Below, one piece after another: positions 45,132 to 53,932 of a stretch of DNA of 64,000 nucleotides (positions are counted from its first letter, which is position 1; the number at the start of each line of letters is the position of its first letter). Origin of the DNA: Lachnospiraceae bacterium (GTDB lineage: Bacteria; Bacillota; Clostridia; Lachnospirales; Lachnospiraceae); the NCBI GenBank assembly GCA_019424135.1, contig JAHYZZ010000004.1:1-64000 (forward strand). The letters run 5' to 3'. The position numbers and the translations under genes are program-made. The notes under the pieces were generated by a model, which ran no database searches, was not told the origin of the DNA, and saw only the letters and a program-made list of their open reading frames with translations.

Positions 45132-45866
45132 ATGAAGATTGAAAAATTAAGCGACAACCAGATCCGCTGCACTCTTACACGTGCCGATCTAGCTGCACGC
45201 CAGCTTCATTTAAGCGAACTGGCATACGGAACCGAAAAAGCTAAGTCACTTTTCCGCGATATGATGCAACAGGCAGCCTTCGAATTTGGATTTGAGGCAG
45301 ACGATATTCCGCTGATGATCGAGGCTATCCCTTCTTCTGCAGATTCGATTGTGCTGATAATTACTAAAGTCGAGGATCCAGAGGAACTCGACACTCGTTT
45401 TTCAAAGTTTGCGCCGTCATCCGGTGGAGAGACAGATTTCCAAAAGAATCCGCCAGGCAAACTTGAGGGGGCAGACGCTTTAATCGACCTTCTTGACAAG
45501 GTCAAGGAAAAAATGACTCCTCAGGATAACGAGTCTTCATCTGATGAAAAGTCGACTGCTTCTGGAAGACCGGCTCTTCGCCTGTTTTCTTTCTCTACGC
45601 TTGACAACGTGCAGAAGGCTGCCGGACTTTTAAGCAATATGTACTCAGGTTCCAACACATTATACAAGGATGAGGGCGAAAATGTCTATATCCTTGCCCT
45701 GTCACAGTCCGGACATACGGATCTAGACTTCAACCGTATCTGTAATATGTTATCAGAGTACGGATCACTGGAGAAAACTTCCGGTGCTGCACTGGCATTT
45801 CTGGAAGAGCACTGCAAAACCATTCTCGCTGCAGATGCAGTCCGGACGCTGGCTTCCATTTCATAA
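45132..45866 (+). CDS. mecA: Adaptor protein MecA
   Basis: A 244-residue adaptor that brings substrates such as ComK to ClpCP. The family start MKIEKLSDNQIRCTLTRADL is at the ATG at 45132; two upstream in-frame codons (45123, 45126) are less well spaced from AAGGAAG. The C-terminal ClpC-binding domain includes YLLALSQSGH-like VYILALSQSGHTDLDFNRI and the ending FLEEHCKTILA. A Ser/Asp-rich linker separates the halves. Own promoter and terminator. Confidence 0.92.
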   Translation: MKIEKLSDNQIRCTLTRADLAARQLHLSELAYGTEKAKSLFRDMMQQAAFEFGFEADDIPLMIEAIPSSADSIVLIITKVEDPEELDTRFSKFAPSSGGETDFQKNPPGKLEGADALIDLLDKVKEKMTPQDNESSSDEKSTASGRPALRLFSFSTLDNVQKAAGLLSNMYSGSNTLYKDEGENVYILALSQSGHTDLDFNRICNMLSEYGSLEKTSGAALAFLEEHCKTILAADAVRTLASIS

Positions 45867-45879
45867 GAATATGTATTAA

Positions 45880-45915
45880 AAAAGACCTCAGACAGTTATT
45901 TGTCTGAGGTCTTTT
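45880..45915. terminator. Terminator of mecA
   Basis: AAAAGACCTCAGACA (45880-45894) and TGTCTGAGGTCTTTT (45901-45915) form a perfect 15-bp stem. It is symmetrical and can serve the convergent DUF1858 gene as well. Confidence 0.95.
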
Positions 45916-45920
45916 CATGC

Positions 45921-46148
45921 TTAAGCCTCTACACCATGTGCCGTCAGTGTCGCATTTAACTTTGCGATCAAAAGATCCGGGTCAATCCCGTGTCCGATTG
46001 CACCCTGCTCAATGGTCTCCATCTGAGAATGGGGGCAGCCGATGCATCCCATGCCGGCCTCCATCAGATCATCCACGATCTTTGGGCATGTATTATAATA
46101 CTTTGTAAGCAGTTCACCAAAGGTCATATCTTTTGTTACCTGTGCCAT
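45921..46148 (-). CDS. DUF1858-domain protein (hybrid-cluster-associated redox disulfide type)
   Basis: A 75-residue protein with the DUF1858 layout: VTKDMTFGELLTKYYNTCPKIVDDLMEAGMGC, then a CxxC (GCIGCPHSQ) and a helical end IDPDLLIAKLNATL. This small domain often accompanies the hybrid cluster (prismane) protein and redox enzymes; no partner is nearby. The ATG at 46148 has AGGAGG 7 nt upstream. Function unknown. Confidence 0.85.
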   Translation of the reverse strand: MAQVTKDMTFGELLTKYYNTCPKIVDDLMEAGMGCIGCPHSQMETIEQGAIGHGIDPDLLIAKLNATLTAHGVEA

Positions 46149-46358
46149 CATGACACCTCCTTTTCATTTCAGTGTTTTCATTATAATCTCTTTTAGTCAT
46201 TGTGTAAACATTTTATTTAAATCAATCTTGTAATTTGATTTCTCAAAAGTCAATAACTATTTCGTTTTTTTTCGACAAAATCACATTTTTATCATATCTA
46301 CACAAAACGTTCGTTCTTTTATTTATCCCGAATAATCCACCGTTTTTTACTCTTTTAA

Positions 46359-46429
46359 TGTGGATAATGTGGATAATTTTTTCAAAACATCGATTTTTCC
46401 ACCTTTTTTTGGCATTTCGATGTGGATAA
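46359..46429 (+). other. Cluster of three DnaA boxes in AT-rich DNA
   Basis: TGTGGATAA occurs at 46359-46367, directly repeated at 46368-46376, and again at 46421-46429. All read TTATCCACA on the other strand, a perfect DnaA box. The flanking 46440-46500 is T-rich with ACATTTTGTACATTT-type repeats. No dnaA, dnaN or rpmH gene is in the window, so this is not obviously oriC. The rest of the gap 46152-46547 shows no gene. Confidence 0.6.
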
Positions 46430-46547
46430 CTTGGAAAACTCCAATTCCCAGTTTTTTACAATTTTTTACATTTTTGTACATTTTGTACATTTCTTCACAT
46501 TTCTGATTTTACATGGACTTTAACAAAATGTTCTTCTCCATTTACAT

Positions 46548-47450
46548 TCAGATCAGTCTGCGGACAGTCAAAATGTTTGTATAAGTGGCTGGAAGAATCC
46601 CGATCCCCCTCTGGCTGTTAATAGCATTGACGATCTCTCCGTTTCCCATATAGATTCCTACATGTCCGTCATACAAAATAATGTCGCCTGCCACCGCCTG
46701 GTCATAGCTGACGGGAGTTCCCACATTCTCCATGTCCCAGGTTGTGCGGGGAAGACTGATGCCAAAATGCGCAAACACAGACTGGACGAACCCGGAGCAG
46801 TCGGCTCCTTCCGTTAGGCTTGTCCCGCCCCACACGTATGGGTTGCCGATAAACTGGCATGCGTAGTCTACGATCGCCTGCCCAGTCTGGGCTTTTGCCG
46901 CAGCTTCTTCTGCCGCCTTTCTAGCGGCCTCTTCTGCTTCTTTCTGGAGCCTTGCAGCTTCTTCTTCTTTAGACTCCGCATAGACAAAGGCCTCCTCCGC
47001 CTGCTGGTTTTCTGTCTGGCTCACCATCTCCTGCGCTTTTTCTTCTGCATTCTTTCCTATTATAATATAGTCAGAATACACATATCCGGTTACCGTTCCA
47101 GACTGGATCTTTGTCCACTCCCCTACCGGACCAATAATTTTTGCCGCATTGTCAGGATACAGTTTCCCCAGCCACTCACTTTGTGTTGTCGGTTCGCTCC
47201 TGATATACAGAAACGTCTGGACATTGGCAAATGCCATATCTAAATACTCACCCTTCTCTGTCGGTACAAGATAATCTTCTACTTGAATTTCTTTATCTGA
47301 CAGATAGCAGTCACTTAACACTTCCCCGATCCCTGCCTGCGGCAGTTCCTGCTCTGCGGCCACATCTGCAGCTTGTACCGTATAGGGAAATGCCATAACA
47401 GCACCTGTAATAGTAACCAGGAACAATCCTTTCTTAAGATCAGAACCCAT
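46548..47450 (-). CDS. NlpC/P60-family cell-wall hydrolase with SH3 domain
   Basis: 300 residues. Signal peptide (LFLVTITGAVMAFPYTVQAA), an SH3-like domain (about 65-125: LYIRSEPTTQSEWLGKLYP), an Ala/Glu-rich coiled coil (about 140-195) and a C40 peptidase domain. Catalytic residues: Cys in GADCSGFVQSVF (near 216) and His in YDGHVGIYMG (near 262). It cleaves peptidoglycan stem peptides and is secreted. No operon partners. Confidence 0.92.
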   Translation of the reverse strand: MGSDLKKGLFLVTITGAVMAFPYTVQAADVAAEQELPQAGIGEVLSDCYLSDKEIQVEDYLVPTEKGEYLDMAFANVQTFLYIRSEPTTQSEWLGKLYPDNAAKIIGPVGEWTKIQSGTVTGYVYSDYIIIGKNAEEKAQEMVSQTENQQAEEAFVYAESKEEEAARLQKEAEEAARKAAEEAAAKAQTGQAIVDYACQFIGNPYVWGGTSLTEGADCSGFVQSVFAHFGISLPRTTWDMENVGTPVSYDQAVAGDIILYDGHVGIYMGNGEIVNAINSQRGIGILPATYTNILTVRRLI

Positions 47451-47650
47451 AAACTCCCTCCTTTATGTTTTCTTATCTTTTGTAAATGTTACAGAATTGT
47501 TACATATGTTACGGTATTATTATATCACCTGTCTATCTGTTGTCAACTGAATTTATCAGCATTCTCTCGTCATATTATGCACTTTCTTACAAAAATCATA
47601 CTTTAGTTTTATCCAAAATATTACAAAATGTTATATTTTGAAAAAATTTG

Positions 47651-47705
47651 TTGACATATTACCTCTGATTTAATATACTGATTATAGTAATTATTATTAT
47701 TATTG
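47651..47705 (+). promoter_or_regulatory. perR promoter with possible PerR box
   Basis: TTGACA (47651-47656), 17 nt, TATACT (47674-47679). Around the predicted start, ATTATAGTAATTATTATTAT is a partial copy of the palindrome upstream of the rubrerythrin gene, so PerR may regulate itself. Confidence 0.65.
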
Positions 47706-47719
47706 AAAGGAGGACTGAC

Positions 47720-48133
47720 ATGGCAAATTTAAAATACAGTAAGCAGCGGGCTTCGATTTTGCAATATTTGTCCAACACCACTTCCCATCCGACTGCTGAC
47801 ATGGTATATATGCATGTGAAGGAAGAATTTCCTAATATCAGCCTTGGAACCGTTTACCGGAACCTAAACCTACTGGCAGATATTGGTGAGATTGTCAAAA
47901 TTCCTACCCCTGACGGCGGCGATCGATTCGATGGGCGGACGGATTCCCATTATCATGTTGTCTGCAGCAACTGCGGAAATGTGTTTGATCTGGAACTAGA
48001 TCCCTCCTTTGATCAGTTTATCGATAAAACTGCCGGTGAAAAATTTAATGGAGTCGTAGACTCACATAACATATTATTTTACGGAAAATGCACAAACTGT
48101 TGTAGTAATATAAACAAAAAAAGTTTAAAATAA
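47720..48133 (+). CDS. perR: Fur-family peroxide regulator
   Basis: A 137-residue Fur-family protein. The DNA-binding domain includes SKQRASILQYL and ISLGTVYRNLNLLADIGEI; the metal site motif is DSHYHVVCSNCGNVFDLE, with a second CxxC (KCTNCC) at the end. The two rubrerythrin genes directly downstream identify it as PerR, which senses peroxide by oxidation of metal-binding His. ATG at 47720 after AAAGGAGG. Confidence 0.9.
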   Translation: MANLKYSKQRASILQYLSNTTSHPTADMVYMHVKEEFPNISLGTVYRNLNLLADIGEIVKIPTPDGGDRFDGRTDSHYHVVCSNCGNVFDLELDPSFDQFIDKTAGEKFNGVVDSHNILFYGKCTNCCSNINKKSLK

Positions 48134-48136
48134 GGA

Positions 48137-48192
48137 TTGACAAGCTTTATAATCTGTGATAACTTAATATTAGTAATTGTTACTAATATTAA
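48137..48192 (+). promoter_or_regulatory. Rubrerythrin promoter with perfect palindromic operator
   Basis: TTGACA (48137-48142), 17 nt, TAACTT (48160-48165), then the 29-nt palindrome TTAATATTAGTAA - TTG - TTACTAATATTAA (48164-48192), which overlaps the -10 and the predicted start. It is a probable PerR box by its position and neighbour. Confidence 0.75.
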
Positions 48193-48223
48193 AATATATA
48201 ATTTATAAAAGGAGAGACAAAAC

Positions 48224-48766
48224 ATGAAAAAATTTGTATGTACTGTATGTGGTTATGTTTACGAAGGAGAGGCTGCTCCGGCTGAGTGTCCGGTCTGTCA
48301 TGCTCCGGCTGAAAAGTTCAAAGAGCAGACTGGCGACAGAGAGTGGGCTGCTGAGCATGTTGTAGGTGTCGCTCAGGGCGTCAGTGAAGATATCCTTGCT
48401 GATTTAAGAGCAAACTTTGAAGGAGAATGTTCAGAAGTAGGTATGTATCTTGCAATGGCAAGAGTTGCTCACAGAGAAGGCTATCCGGAGATCGGTCTGT
48501 ACTGGGAAAAGGCTGCTTATGAAGAAGCTGAACATGCTGCAAAATTCGCGGAACTGCTTGGTGAAGTCGTAACAGACAGCACAAAGAAGAACCTGGAGAT
48601 GCGTGTAGATGCTGAGAACGGCGCAACTGCTGGCAAGTTTGATCTTGCAAAACGTGCAAAAGCTGCTAACCTGGATGCAATCCACGACACCGTTCATGAA
48701 ATGGCAAGAGACGAAGCTCGTCACGGAAAAGCATTTGAGGGTCTGTTAAAGAGATATTTTGGTTAA
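48224..48766 (+). CDS. Reverse rubrerythrin (rubredoxin domain at N-terminus)
   Basis: 180 residues. The N-terminal rubredoxin-like domain ([25 protein letters not shown]) precedes a four-helix di-iron domain ([47 protein letters not shown]). The domain order is opposite to classical rubrerythrin. It is an NADH-linked peroxidase of anaerobes. RBS GGAGAG upstream of the ATG; operator palindrome at 48164-48192. Confidence 0.93.
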   Translation: MKKFVCTVCGYVYEGEAAPAECPVCHAPAEKFKEQTGDREWAAEHVVGVAQGVSEDILADLRANFEGECSEVGMYLAMARVAHREGYPEIGLYWEKAAYEEAEHAAKFAELLGEVVTDSTKKNLEMRVDAENGATAGKFDLAKRAKAANLDAIHDTVHEMARDEARHGKAFEGLLKRYFG

Positions 48767-48806
48767 AATATTTTATAAACGCTGATTCTAAAAGGAGGTT
48801 TTCGAT

Positions 48807-49343
48807 ATGTCAAAATACGCTGGAACAAAAACAGAGCAGAATCTGATGGAAGCGTTTTCTGGCGAATCTCAGGCGCGAAATAAATATACTTATTACGCTT
48901 CTGCTGCAAAAAAAGCTGGATTCGTACAGATGGCAAATATTTTTGAAGAGACTGCAAACCAGGAAAAAGAGCATGCCAAGCTGTGGTTCAAAGAATTTCA
49001 TGGAATCGGAGATGTGGATGCTAATCTGGAAGATGCAGCAGCTGGGGAAAACTATGAGTGGTCAGATATGTACAAGCGTATGGCCGAAGAAGCAAGAGCA
49101 GAAGGCTTCGAAGAGCTGGCCACAAAGTTTGAAGGTGTTGCTCAGGTAGAAGCTGCTCATGAAAAGCGCTACCGCAAGCTACTGGAGAGCTACAAAGCAG
49201 GAAAGACCTTCAAGGATGATGCTCCTCTTGGATGGAAATGCAATAACTGCGGATTTATCTACATGGGCAACGAAGCCCCTGAAGTATGTCCGGTCTGCGC
49301 ACATCCAAAGGCTTACTTTGAAAGAAAAGTTGAAAATTATTAG
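48807..49343 (+). CDS. Classical rubrerythrin
   Basis: 178 residues. Di-iron helices come first ([52 protein letters not shown]) and the rubredoxin domain last ([25 protein letters not shown]). It reduces hydrogen peroxide in anaerobes. AAAGGAGG lies before the ATG at 48807; 40 nt separate it from the reverse rubrerythrin, so the two are probably one transcript. Confidence 0.95.
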   Translation: MSKYAGTKTEQNLMEAFSGESQARNKYTYYASAAKKAGFVQMANIFEETANQEKEHAKLWFKEFHGIGDVDANLEDAAAGENYEWSDMYKRMAEEARAEGFEELATKFEGVAQVEAAHEKRYRKLLESYKAGKTFKDDAPLGWKCNNCGFIYMGNEAPEVCPVCAHPKAYFERKVENY

Positions 49344-49354
49344 GATTTATGAAA

Positions 49355-49380
49355 AACTGCAGGAATTCCTTCCTGCAGTT
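49355..49380. terminator. Terminator after the rubrerythrin genes
   Basis: AACTGCAGGAA (49355-49365) and TTCCTGCAGTT (49370-49380) form a perfect 11-bp stem with a TTCC loop, followed by TTTTT. Confidence 0.93.
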
Positions 49381-49398
49381 TTTTTGTATAACCTTTTA

Positions 49399-50631
49399 TT
49401 ATGCATATTTACGAAGATTCTGATGATAACCGTCCAAAAACTGCCCCATTCTATGGATGGCATCGGAAAGAGCCTCTGCCTGCGGGAGCATAACGATCCG
49501 GAAATGATCGGGATCCTTCCAGTCAAATCCACTTCCCGGAACAAGAAGAATATGTGTGGCATGAAGCAAGTCTCTGGCAAATTGCTTATCATCGGTAATC
49601 TGGAATTTTTGAACATCCAGTTTTGGAAAAATGTAAAACGCACTGTCGTTTTTCACAAATGTAATCCCATCGATCTGTTCCAGTGCCTTCACCGCAGCCT
49701 CTCTTTGTTCATACAGACGTCCTCCTGGTCTTACCATCGATAAGGGTGTCTCCATGTCCTGAAGCGCTGCCGGAATTGCTATCTGCGCTAAAGCGTTGGC
49801 GCACAGACGCATGGAAGTCATCTGGACAATCCCTTCCCGGTACTCCTTCGTAAGTTTCTGCGGTCCGCTGATTGCCATCCATCCACACCGATAGCCGCAC
49901 AGGCAATGAGACTTGGAAAGTCCGTTTAATGTAACTACCGGTACATCTGGTACCAGGGATGCAATGGACACATGTTTTTTTCCATCCATCACGAGGCGGT
50001 CATAGATTTCATCAGAAAAAATCATAAGGCCTTTTTCTCGTGCAAGCTCTGCAATCTTTCTTAGAATCTCCACTGGATACAGCATTCCTGTTGGATTATT
50101 GGGATTAATGACAACAATGGCCTTTGTTTTTGCCGTAATCTTTGAGCGGATATCTGCAAGATCTGGAGACCAGTCCGCCTGCTCGTCACAAGTATAGAAC
50201 ACAGGCTTTCCTCCAGCAATATAGACAGAATTTCCCCACAAGGAATAGCTGGGACTTGGCACCAACACTTCGTCTCCCGAATTTAGCAGCGGAAGTAAAG
50301 CGAATGACACCACTTCGCTAACGCCGTTTCCCACGAAAATGTCATCCGGTGTCAGACCTAATATTCCTTTCCCCTTTTCATACGTGCAGATTGCCTCCCG
50401 GGCTTCTTTCATCCCCCTGAAATCACAATATGCCATCCCCTCTTGCGCACAATTCTCCATTGCGTTCTTGATACTGTCCGGTACCTGGAACCCAAAAACA
50501 GCGGGATTCCCTGTATTGAGTTTCAAAACATCCATTCCTTGTTTCTGCATTTCCAATGCTTCTAAATATAATGGGCCACGGATATCTGAGTGTACATATT
50601 TCATTCGACTTGCTTTTTTTAATGCTTCCAT
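49399..50631 (-). CDS. PLP-dependent aminotransferase (AlaT-like)
   Basis: A 410-residue aminotransferase. Motifs: SDIRGPLYLEALEMQKQG at the start, VINPNNPTGMLYPVEIL, FSDEIYDRLVMDG and NGLSKSHCLCGYRCGW with the PLP lysine. It resembles alanine-type aminotransferases (AlaT). I chose the ATG at 50631 (MEALKKAS) with GGGAGG upstream; the frame runs open to 50676. A divergent LysR-type gene lies 163 nt away and may control it. Confidence 0.88.
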   Translation of the reverse strand: MEALKKASRMKYVHSDIRGPLYLEALEMQKQGMDVLKLNTGNPAVFGFQVPDSIKNAMENCAQEGMAYCDFRGMKEAREAICTYEKGKGILGLTPDDIFVGNGVSEVVSFALLPLLNSGDEVLVPSPSYSLWGNSVYIAGGKPVFYTCDEQADWSPDLADIRSKITAKTKAIVVINPNNPTGMLYPVEILRKIAELAREKGLMIFSDEIYDRLVMDGKKHVSIASLVPDVPVVTLNGLSKSHCLCGYRCGWMAISGPQKLTKEYREGIVQMTSMRLCANALAQIAIPAALQDMETPLSMVRPGGRLYEQREAAVKALEQIDGITFVKNDSAFYIFPKLDVQKFQITDDKQFARDLLHATHILLVPGSGFDWKDPDHFRIVMLPQAEALSDAIHRMGQFLDGYHQNLRKYA

Positions 50632-50793
50632 TTTCTTCCTCCCGGTATATAAACCCTCTAAAAGATCGGCGCGCACGATTTACATTCCATGGAAATATTT
50701 TCTTTACATTTATGATAACGCCATTCTATAATATATTCAAATACAAATAATTATATATATATTATATTATTTTGACTATAACAGGAGGGGTCT

Positions 50794-51765
50794 ATGTTTA
50801 CCGGGAAAAAATATGTATACGAAGTGTATCGAGAACGAAGTTTCTCCAAAGCAGCTCAGAACCTCTACATCAGCCAACCCTCTCTGAGCGCACGCGTTAA
50901 AAAAGTGGAAGAAGAAATCGGCGTCCCCTTGTTCGACCGAAGTACATCTCCCTTGCAGCTTACAGAGGCCGGACGAATCTATATCGATGCAGCGGAAGAA
51001 ATATTCCAGATTGAGCAACGGGTAGAAAATGCCATCAACAATCTAAATACTTTAAAATCCGGCCACCTGTCCATTGGCGCCAGCAACCTGTTTGCCGCAT
51101 ATGTGCTTCCACTGCTCATCGCAGGATTTAAACAAAAATATCCCAAGATCGATATCCAGATTACGGAGGGCAACACGGATCAGCTGGAAACGATGCTGTC
51201 CAACGGGTACCTGGATTTTGTTATCGATAACTACCACTATGACAGTGCCTTATACAGCAAAGAATCTTACTGCAAGGAGCATATACTTCTTGCAGTTCCC
51301 AGACATTTTTCTTTAAATAAAGAGCTGGAAAAATTCCAGCTCTCTTATGAAAATATTCAGGAAGAATCCTCGCTTGATCATGACTGTCAGGCGGTTCCCC
51401 TTTCCTCTTTTGCCGATCTTCCATTTATCATGCTGGCCCCGGGAAACGATACCAGGCTTCGGGGCGAACGGCTCTGCAGGCTGGCTGGATTTTCTCCAAA
51501 AATTATTCTGGAACTCCAGCAACAGTCTACTGCTTATATGGCTGCTTCCACTCAACTTGGTGCAACCTTTATCAGCGATATGCTGGTACGCCGTCTTCCT
51601 TCCTTTGAAAACCTGGTCTATTATAAGCTTTCTGGAAAGGAATCTCTTCGTCAGGTGTACTTTTACTATAAAAATCATAAATACAAAACCCGTGCCATGG
51701 AAGAATTTATTGCCCTGATGCACGACGGTACAGCCGTTCCACCGGTCGATACAAAAGAACCATAG
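50794..51765 (+). CDS. LysR-family transcriptional regulator
   Basis: A 323-residue LysR protein. N-terminal helix-turn-helix (RSFSKAAQNLYISQPSLSAR), then the effector-binding domain (GHLSIGASNLFAAYVLPLLI). ATG at 50794 after AGGAGGGG. The final 59 nt overlap the convergent ECF gene. The divergent aminotransferase is a natural target, but no effector is deducible. Confidence 0.9.
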   Translation: MFTGKKYVYEVYRERSFSKAAQNLYISQPSLSARVKKVEEEIGVPLFDRSTSPLQLTEAGRIYIDAAEEIFQIEQRVENAINNLNTLKSGHLSIGASNLFAAYVLPLLIAGFKQKYPKIDIQITEGNTDQLETMLSNGYLDFVIDNYHYDSALYSKESYCKEHILLAVPRHFSLNKELEKFQLSYENIQEESSLDHDCQAVPLSSFADLPFIMLAPGNDTRLRGERLCRLAGFSPKIILELQQQSTAYMAASTQLGATFISDMLVRRLPSFENLVYYKLSGKESLRQVYFYYKNHKYKTRAMEEFIALMHDGTAVPPVDTKEP

Positions 51766-52291
51766 CCAGAATCAGAAATACCACATTGACCACTGTCGCC
51801 GGAATGGACGCCGCGGATCCTGCTGCTGCTGCCGCAAAACCACTGCCCAAGATCATCATTTTGATGATTCCCATCACAAACTCAATCAGAATATTCATAC
51901 AACCATAAAGTACAGTGCAAAACATGGCATCCCGGTATTCCCTTCTTCTGTCACCCTCTGCTTTTTTCTTTAACACAACAAAGAGAGCACCAATGATCAG
52001 ACATTTCGCAATGGTTTCAATCATTACCTGGGGAACATCCTGCAGATAGCCATTTAGGATATCAAAAATGACAAGTCCCAATGTTCCGGATACCGCGCCA
52101 CGTTTTCCTCCCTGCAGGAGTGTGCCCATGACCACAAAAATGTGTCCGAAATGTACGAAGGGCGTCCCTACTACAGCCGGAAGGGGGATTCGGAATGCCT
52201 GAATCCCCAGAAAAGTGACCGCCGCAAAAAAAGCGGTCACCACCATTTTCCTTATATTTTCATCTTTTTGTACAATTTCGTTTTTTACCAT
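51707..52291 (-). CDS. ECF transporter S component
   Basis: A 194-residue membrane protein with about six helices. It opens with IRKMVVTAFFAAVTFLGI and contains GTPFVHFGHIFVVMGTLLQGG, the pattern of substrate-capture (S) subunits of ECF vitamin transporters. The vitamin is not assignable. ATG at 52291 (MVKNEIVQ) with AGGAAGG upstream. It lies 46 nt after a second S component. The energising EcfA/T genes are not in the window. Confidence 0.8.
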   Translation of the reverse strand: MVKNEIVQKDENIRKMVVTAFFAAVTFLGIQAFRIPLPAVVGTPFVHFGHIFVVMGTLLQGGKRGAVSGTLGLVIFDILNGYLQDVPQVMIETIAKCLIIGALFVVLKKKAEGDRRREYRDAMFCTVLYGCMNILIEFVMGIIKMMILGSGFAAAAAGSAASIPATVVNVVFLILAMVLLYRPVERLYRRASGQ

Positions 52292-52337
52292 TTTCTTCTG
52301 CCTTCCTCTATTTGCCTGTTTTAAATGGATCAACCTG

Positions 52338-52946
52338 TCAGGCTATTTTCTTTTTTCCGGGCTTAATGATCAAGCCGGACCTAAGCAGCACCGGACGAAG
52401 TGCTTGATACATAGCACTGACCAGAATTGTAGAAATCACGGCATTTACAAAGGTTGCCGCTGTACTCCACTTCGCCAGAACCTCTGCCATCTGCTGTGGC
52501 TGCCCCAAAATATACATTTTATAAAAATAACCGACTAAAGGATCTGCAACCACATTAAAGCCCAGGCCAGCAATGGATGCAATCAGGCTCCATTTAAAAA
52601 TATATTTTTTATCATTACTCTCATTGATCTTTGCGATTTTGTGAGCCACCAGGCCTACCACCAGACCAATGCACAGCTTCAGCAGAAATGTTTTGGGAGC
52701 TCCGGTAATATAGATCGGATCCATGATATCTGCAAGTCCCATTCCGATTGCTCCCGCCAAGCCTCCATAAACTCCTCCCAAAAGAAGTGCCGCCAGAACG
52801 CAAAATGCGTTCCCAATATGGATAGACGTTGCGTCTCCACCTGGCATCGGAATCTTTATCTGAAGATACGTAAAAGAAACAAAGCAAAGCGCTGCAAGCA
52901 AAGCTGTCTGAGCCAATTTGATTACTGTCTGATTCCTTTTTTCCAT
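52338..52946 (-). CDS. ECF transporter S component
   Basis: A 202-residue protein with about six helices, of the same general type as its neighbour but in a different sequence family. Motifs: KLAQTALLAALCFVSFTYL, PGGDATSIHIGNAFCVLAALLLGG and LADIMDPIYI. The IPMPGG...SIHIG part is reminiscent of pantothenate/HMP-type S components, but I would not fix the substrate. It is the first gene of the S-component pair. Confidence 0.82.
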   Translation of the reverse strand: MEKRNQTVIKLAQTALLAALCFVSFTYLQIKIPMPGGDATSIHIGNAFCVLAALLLGGVYGGLAGAIGMGLADIMDPIYITGAPKTFLLKLCIGLVVGLVAHKIAKINESNDKKYIFKWSLIASIAGLGFNVVADPLVGYFYKMYILGQPQQMAEVLAKWSTAATFVNAVISTILVSAMYQALRPVLLRSGLIIKPGKKKIA

Positions 52947-53198
52947 AACTTTTCAACCCCCTTCTTAGTTTTCATCCATCGTATCACCAAACTGTCCTCT
53001 TATAAACATCCAGTTATCTTATATTTAACCAGTCCAGTTTGAAATAATTATAAAAAATTTGTGATTATGCTTGCTTTTTTGGAATAAGGGATATAATATA
53101 CACATATAGATTATGTAGTTTTTAATACTACGTCTTGCATTTCGAGGGGAGCATTTTTAAGATATTTAGCGATAACACAAGAATAGGAGGAGTATATT

Positions 53199-53861
53199 AT
53201 GGCACAGGTAATCAAAGAACATATCAAAGATCCGGGAAGCGCAATTACGCATTTTATTGGAATGCTTATGGCAATCTTCGCCGCAGTCCCACTGTTAATC
53301 AAAGCGGCACACGAACCGGACAAAATTTATATTATTTCCATCACAGTATATGCGGCAAGCCTGATCTTATTGTATGCGGCAAGCACTACTTATCATACAT
53401 TTAACCGCTCTGAAAAAATTAACACTATTTTGAAAAAAATTGATCATATGATGATTAGTGTTCTGATCGCCGGAAGCTACACGCCAATCTGTCTGTTGGT
53501 TCTTCCCAAAAAAATCGGCCTGATTCTTCTGGCAATCGTATGGACCATTGCCATTGTCGGCATCCTGATTAAGGCATTCTGGATCAATTGCCCCAAATGG
53601 GTTTCCTCGATTTTATATATTGGCATGGGCTGGACCTGCGTACTGGCATTCACGCAAATTTTGAACTCCATGTCACCGGCAGCCTTTGGCTGGCTGCTGA
53701 CAGGTGGAATTATTTACACCATCGGCGGAGTCATCTACGCATTGAAGCTTCCACTGTTCAATAACCGACATAAAAATTTCGGTACACACGAAATCTTTCA
53801 CCTGTTCGTCATGGGCGGCAGCGCCTGCCACTTTATCGTAATGTATGCATTCATATTATGA
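53199..53861 (+). CDS. Hemolysin III/TrhA family membrane protein
   Basis: A 220-residue protein with seven hydrophobic helices. Family motifs: HFIGMLMAIFAAVP, ASTTYHTF, KIDHMMISVLIAGSYTPICL and the C-terminal HEIFHLFVMGGSACHFIVMY. The conserved His and Asp resemble those of the PAQR superfamily. Haemolytic action is not established for the family. ATG at 53199 after AGGAGG. Confidence 0.92.
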   Translation: MAQVIKEHIKDPGSAITHFIGMLMAIFAAVPLLIKAAHEPDKIYIISITVYAASLILLYAASTTYHTFNRSEKINTILKKIDHMMISVLIAGSYTPICLLVLPKKIGLILLAIVWTIAIVGILIKAFWINCPKWVSSILYIGMGWTCVLAFTQILNSMSPAAFGWLLTGGIIYTIGGVIYALKLPLFNNRHKNFGTHEIFHLFVMGGSACHFIVMYAFIL

Positions 53862-53880
53862 TAATGTGGATAACTTCAAA

Positions 53881-53932
53881 CATTCAAAAGGGGACGGGGG
53901 ATTTTTAAAAATCCCCCGTCCCCTTTTGAATG
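53881..53932. terminator. Perfect 52-nt palindrome, core GGGGACGGGGGATTT
   Basis: The arms CATTCAAAAGGGGACGGG... (53881-53906) and their exact complement (53907-53932) have no loop gap; the centre is TTTTTAAAAA. It lies between the hemolysin III gene (stop at 53861) and the GIY-YIG gene, whose last codons fall inside it. Confidence 0.9.

Noticed and set aside
46359..46429. Chromosome origin (oriC)
   Set aside because: Only three DnaA boxes and no dnaA, dnaN or rpmH nearby; not enough to call an origin, so listed as a box cluster.
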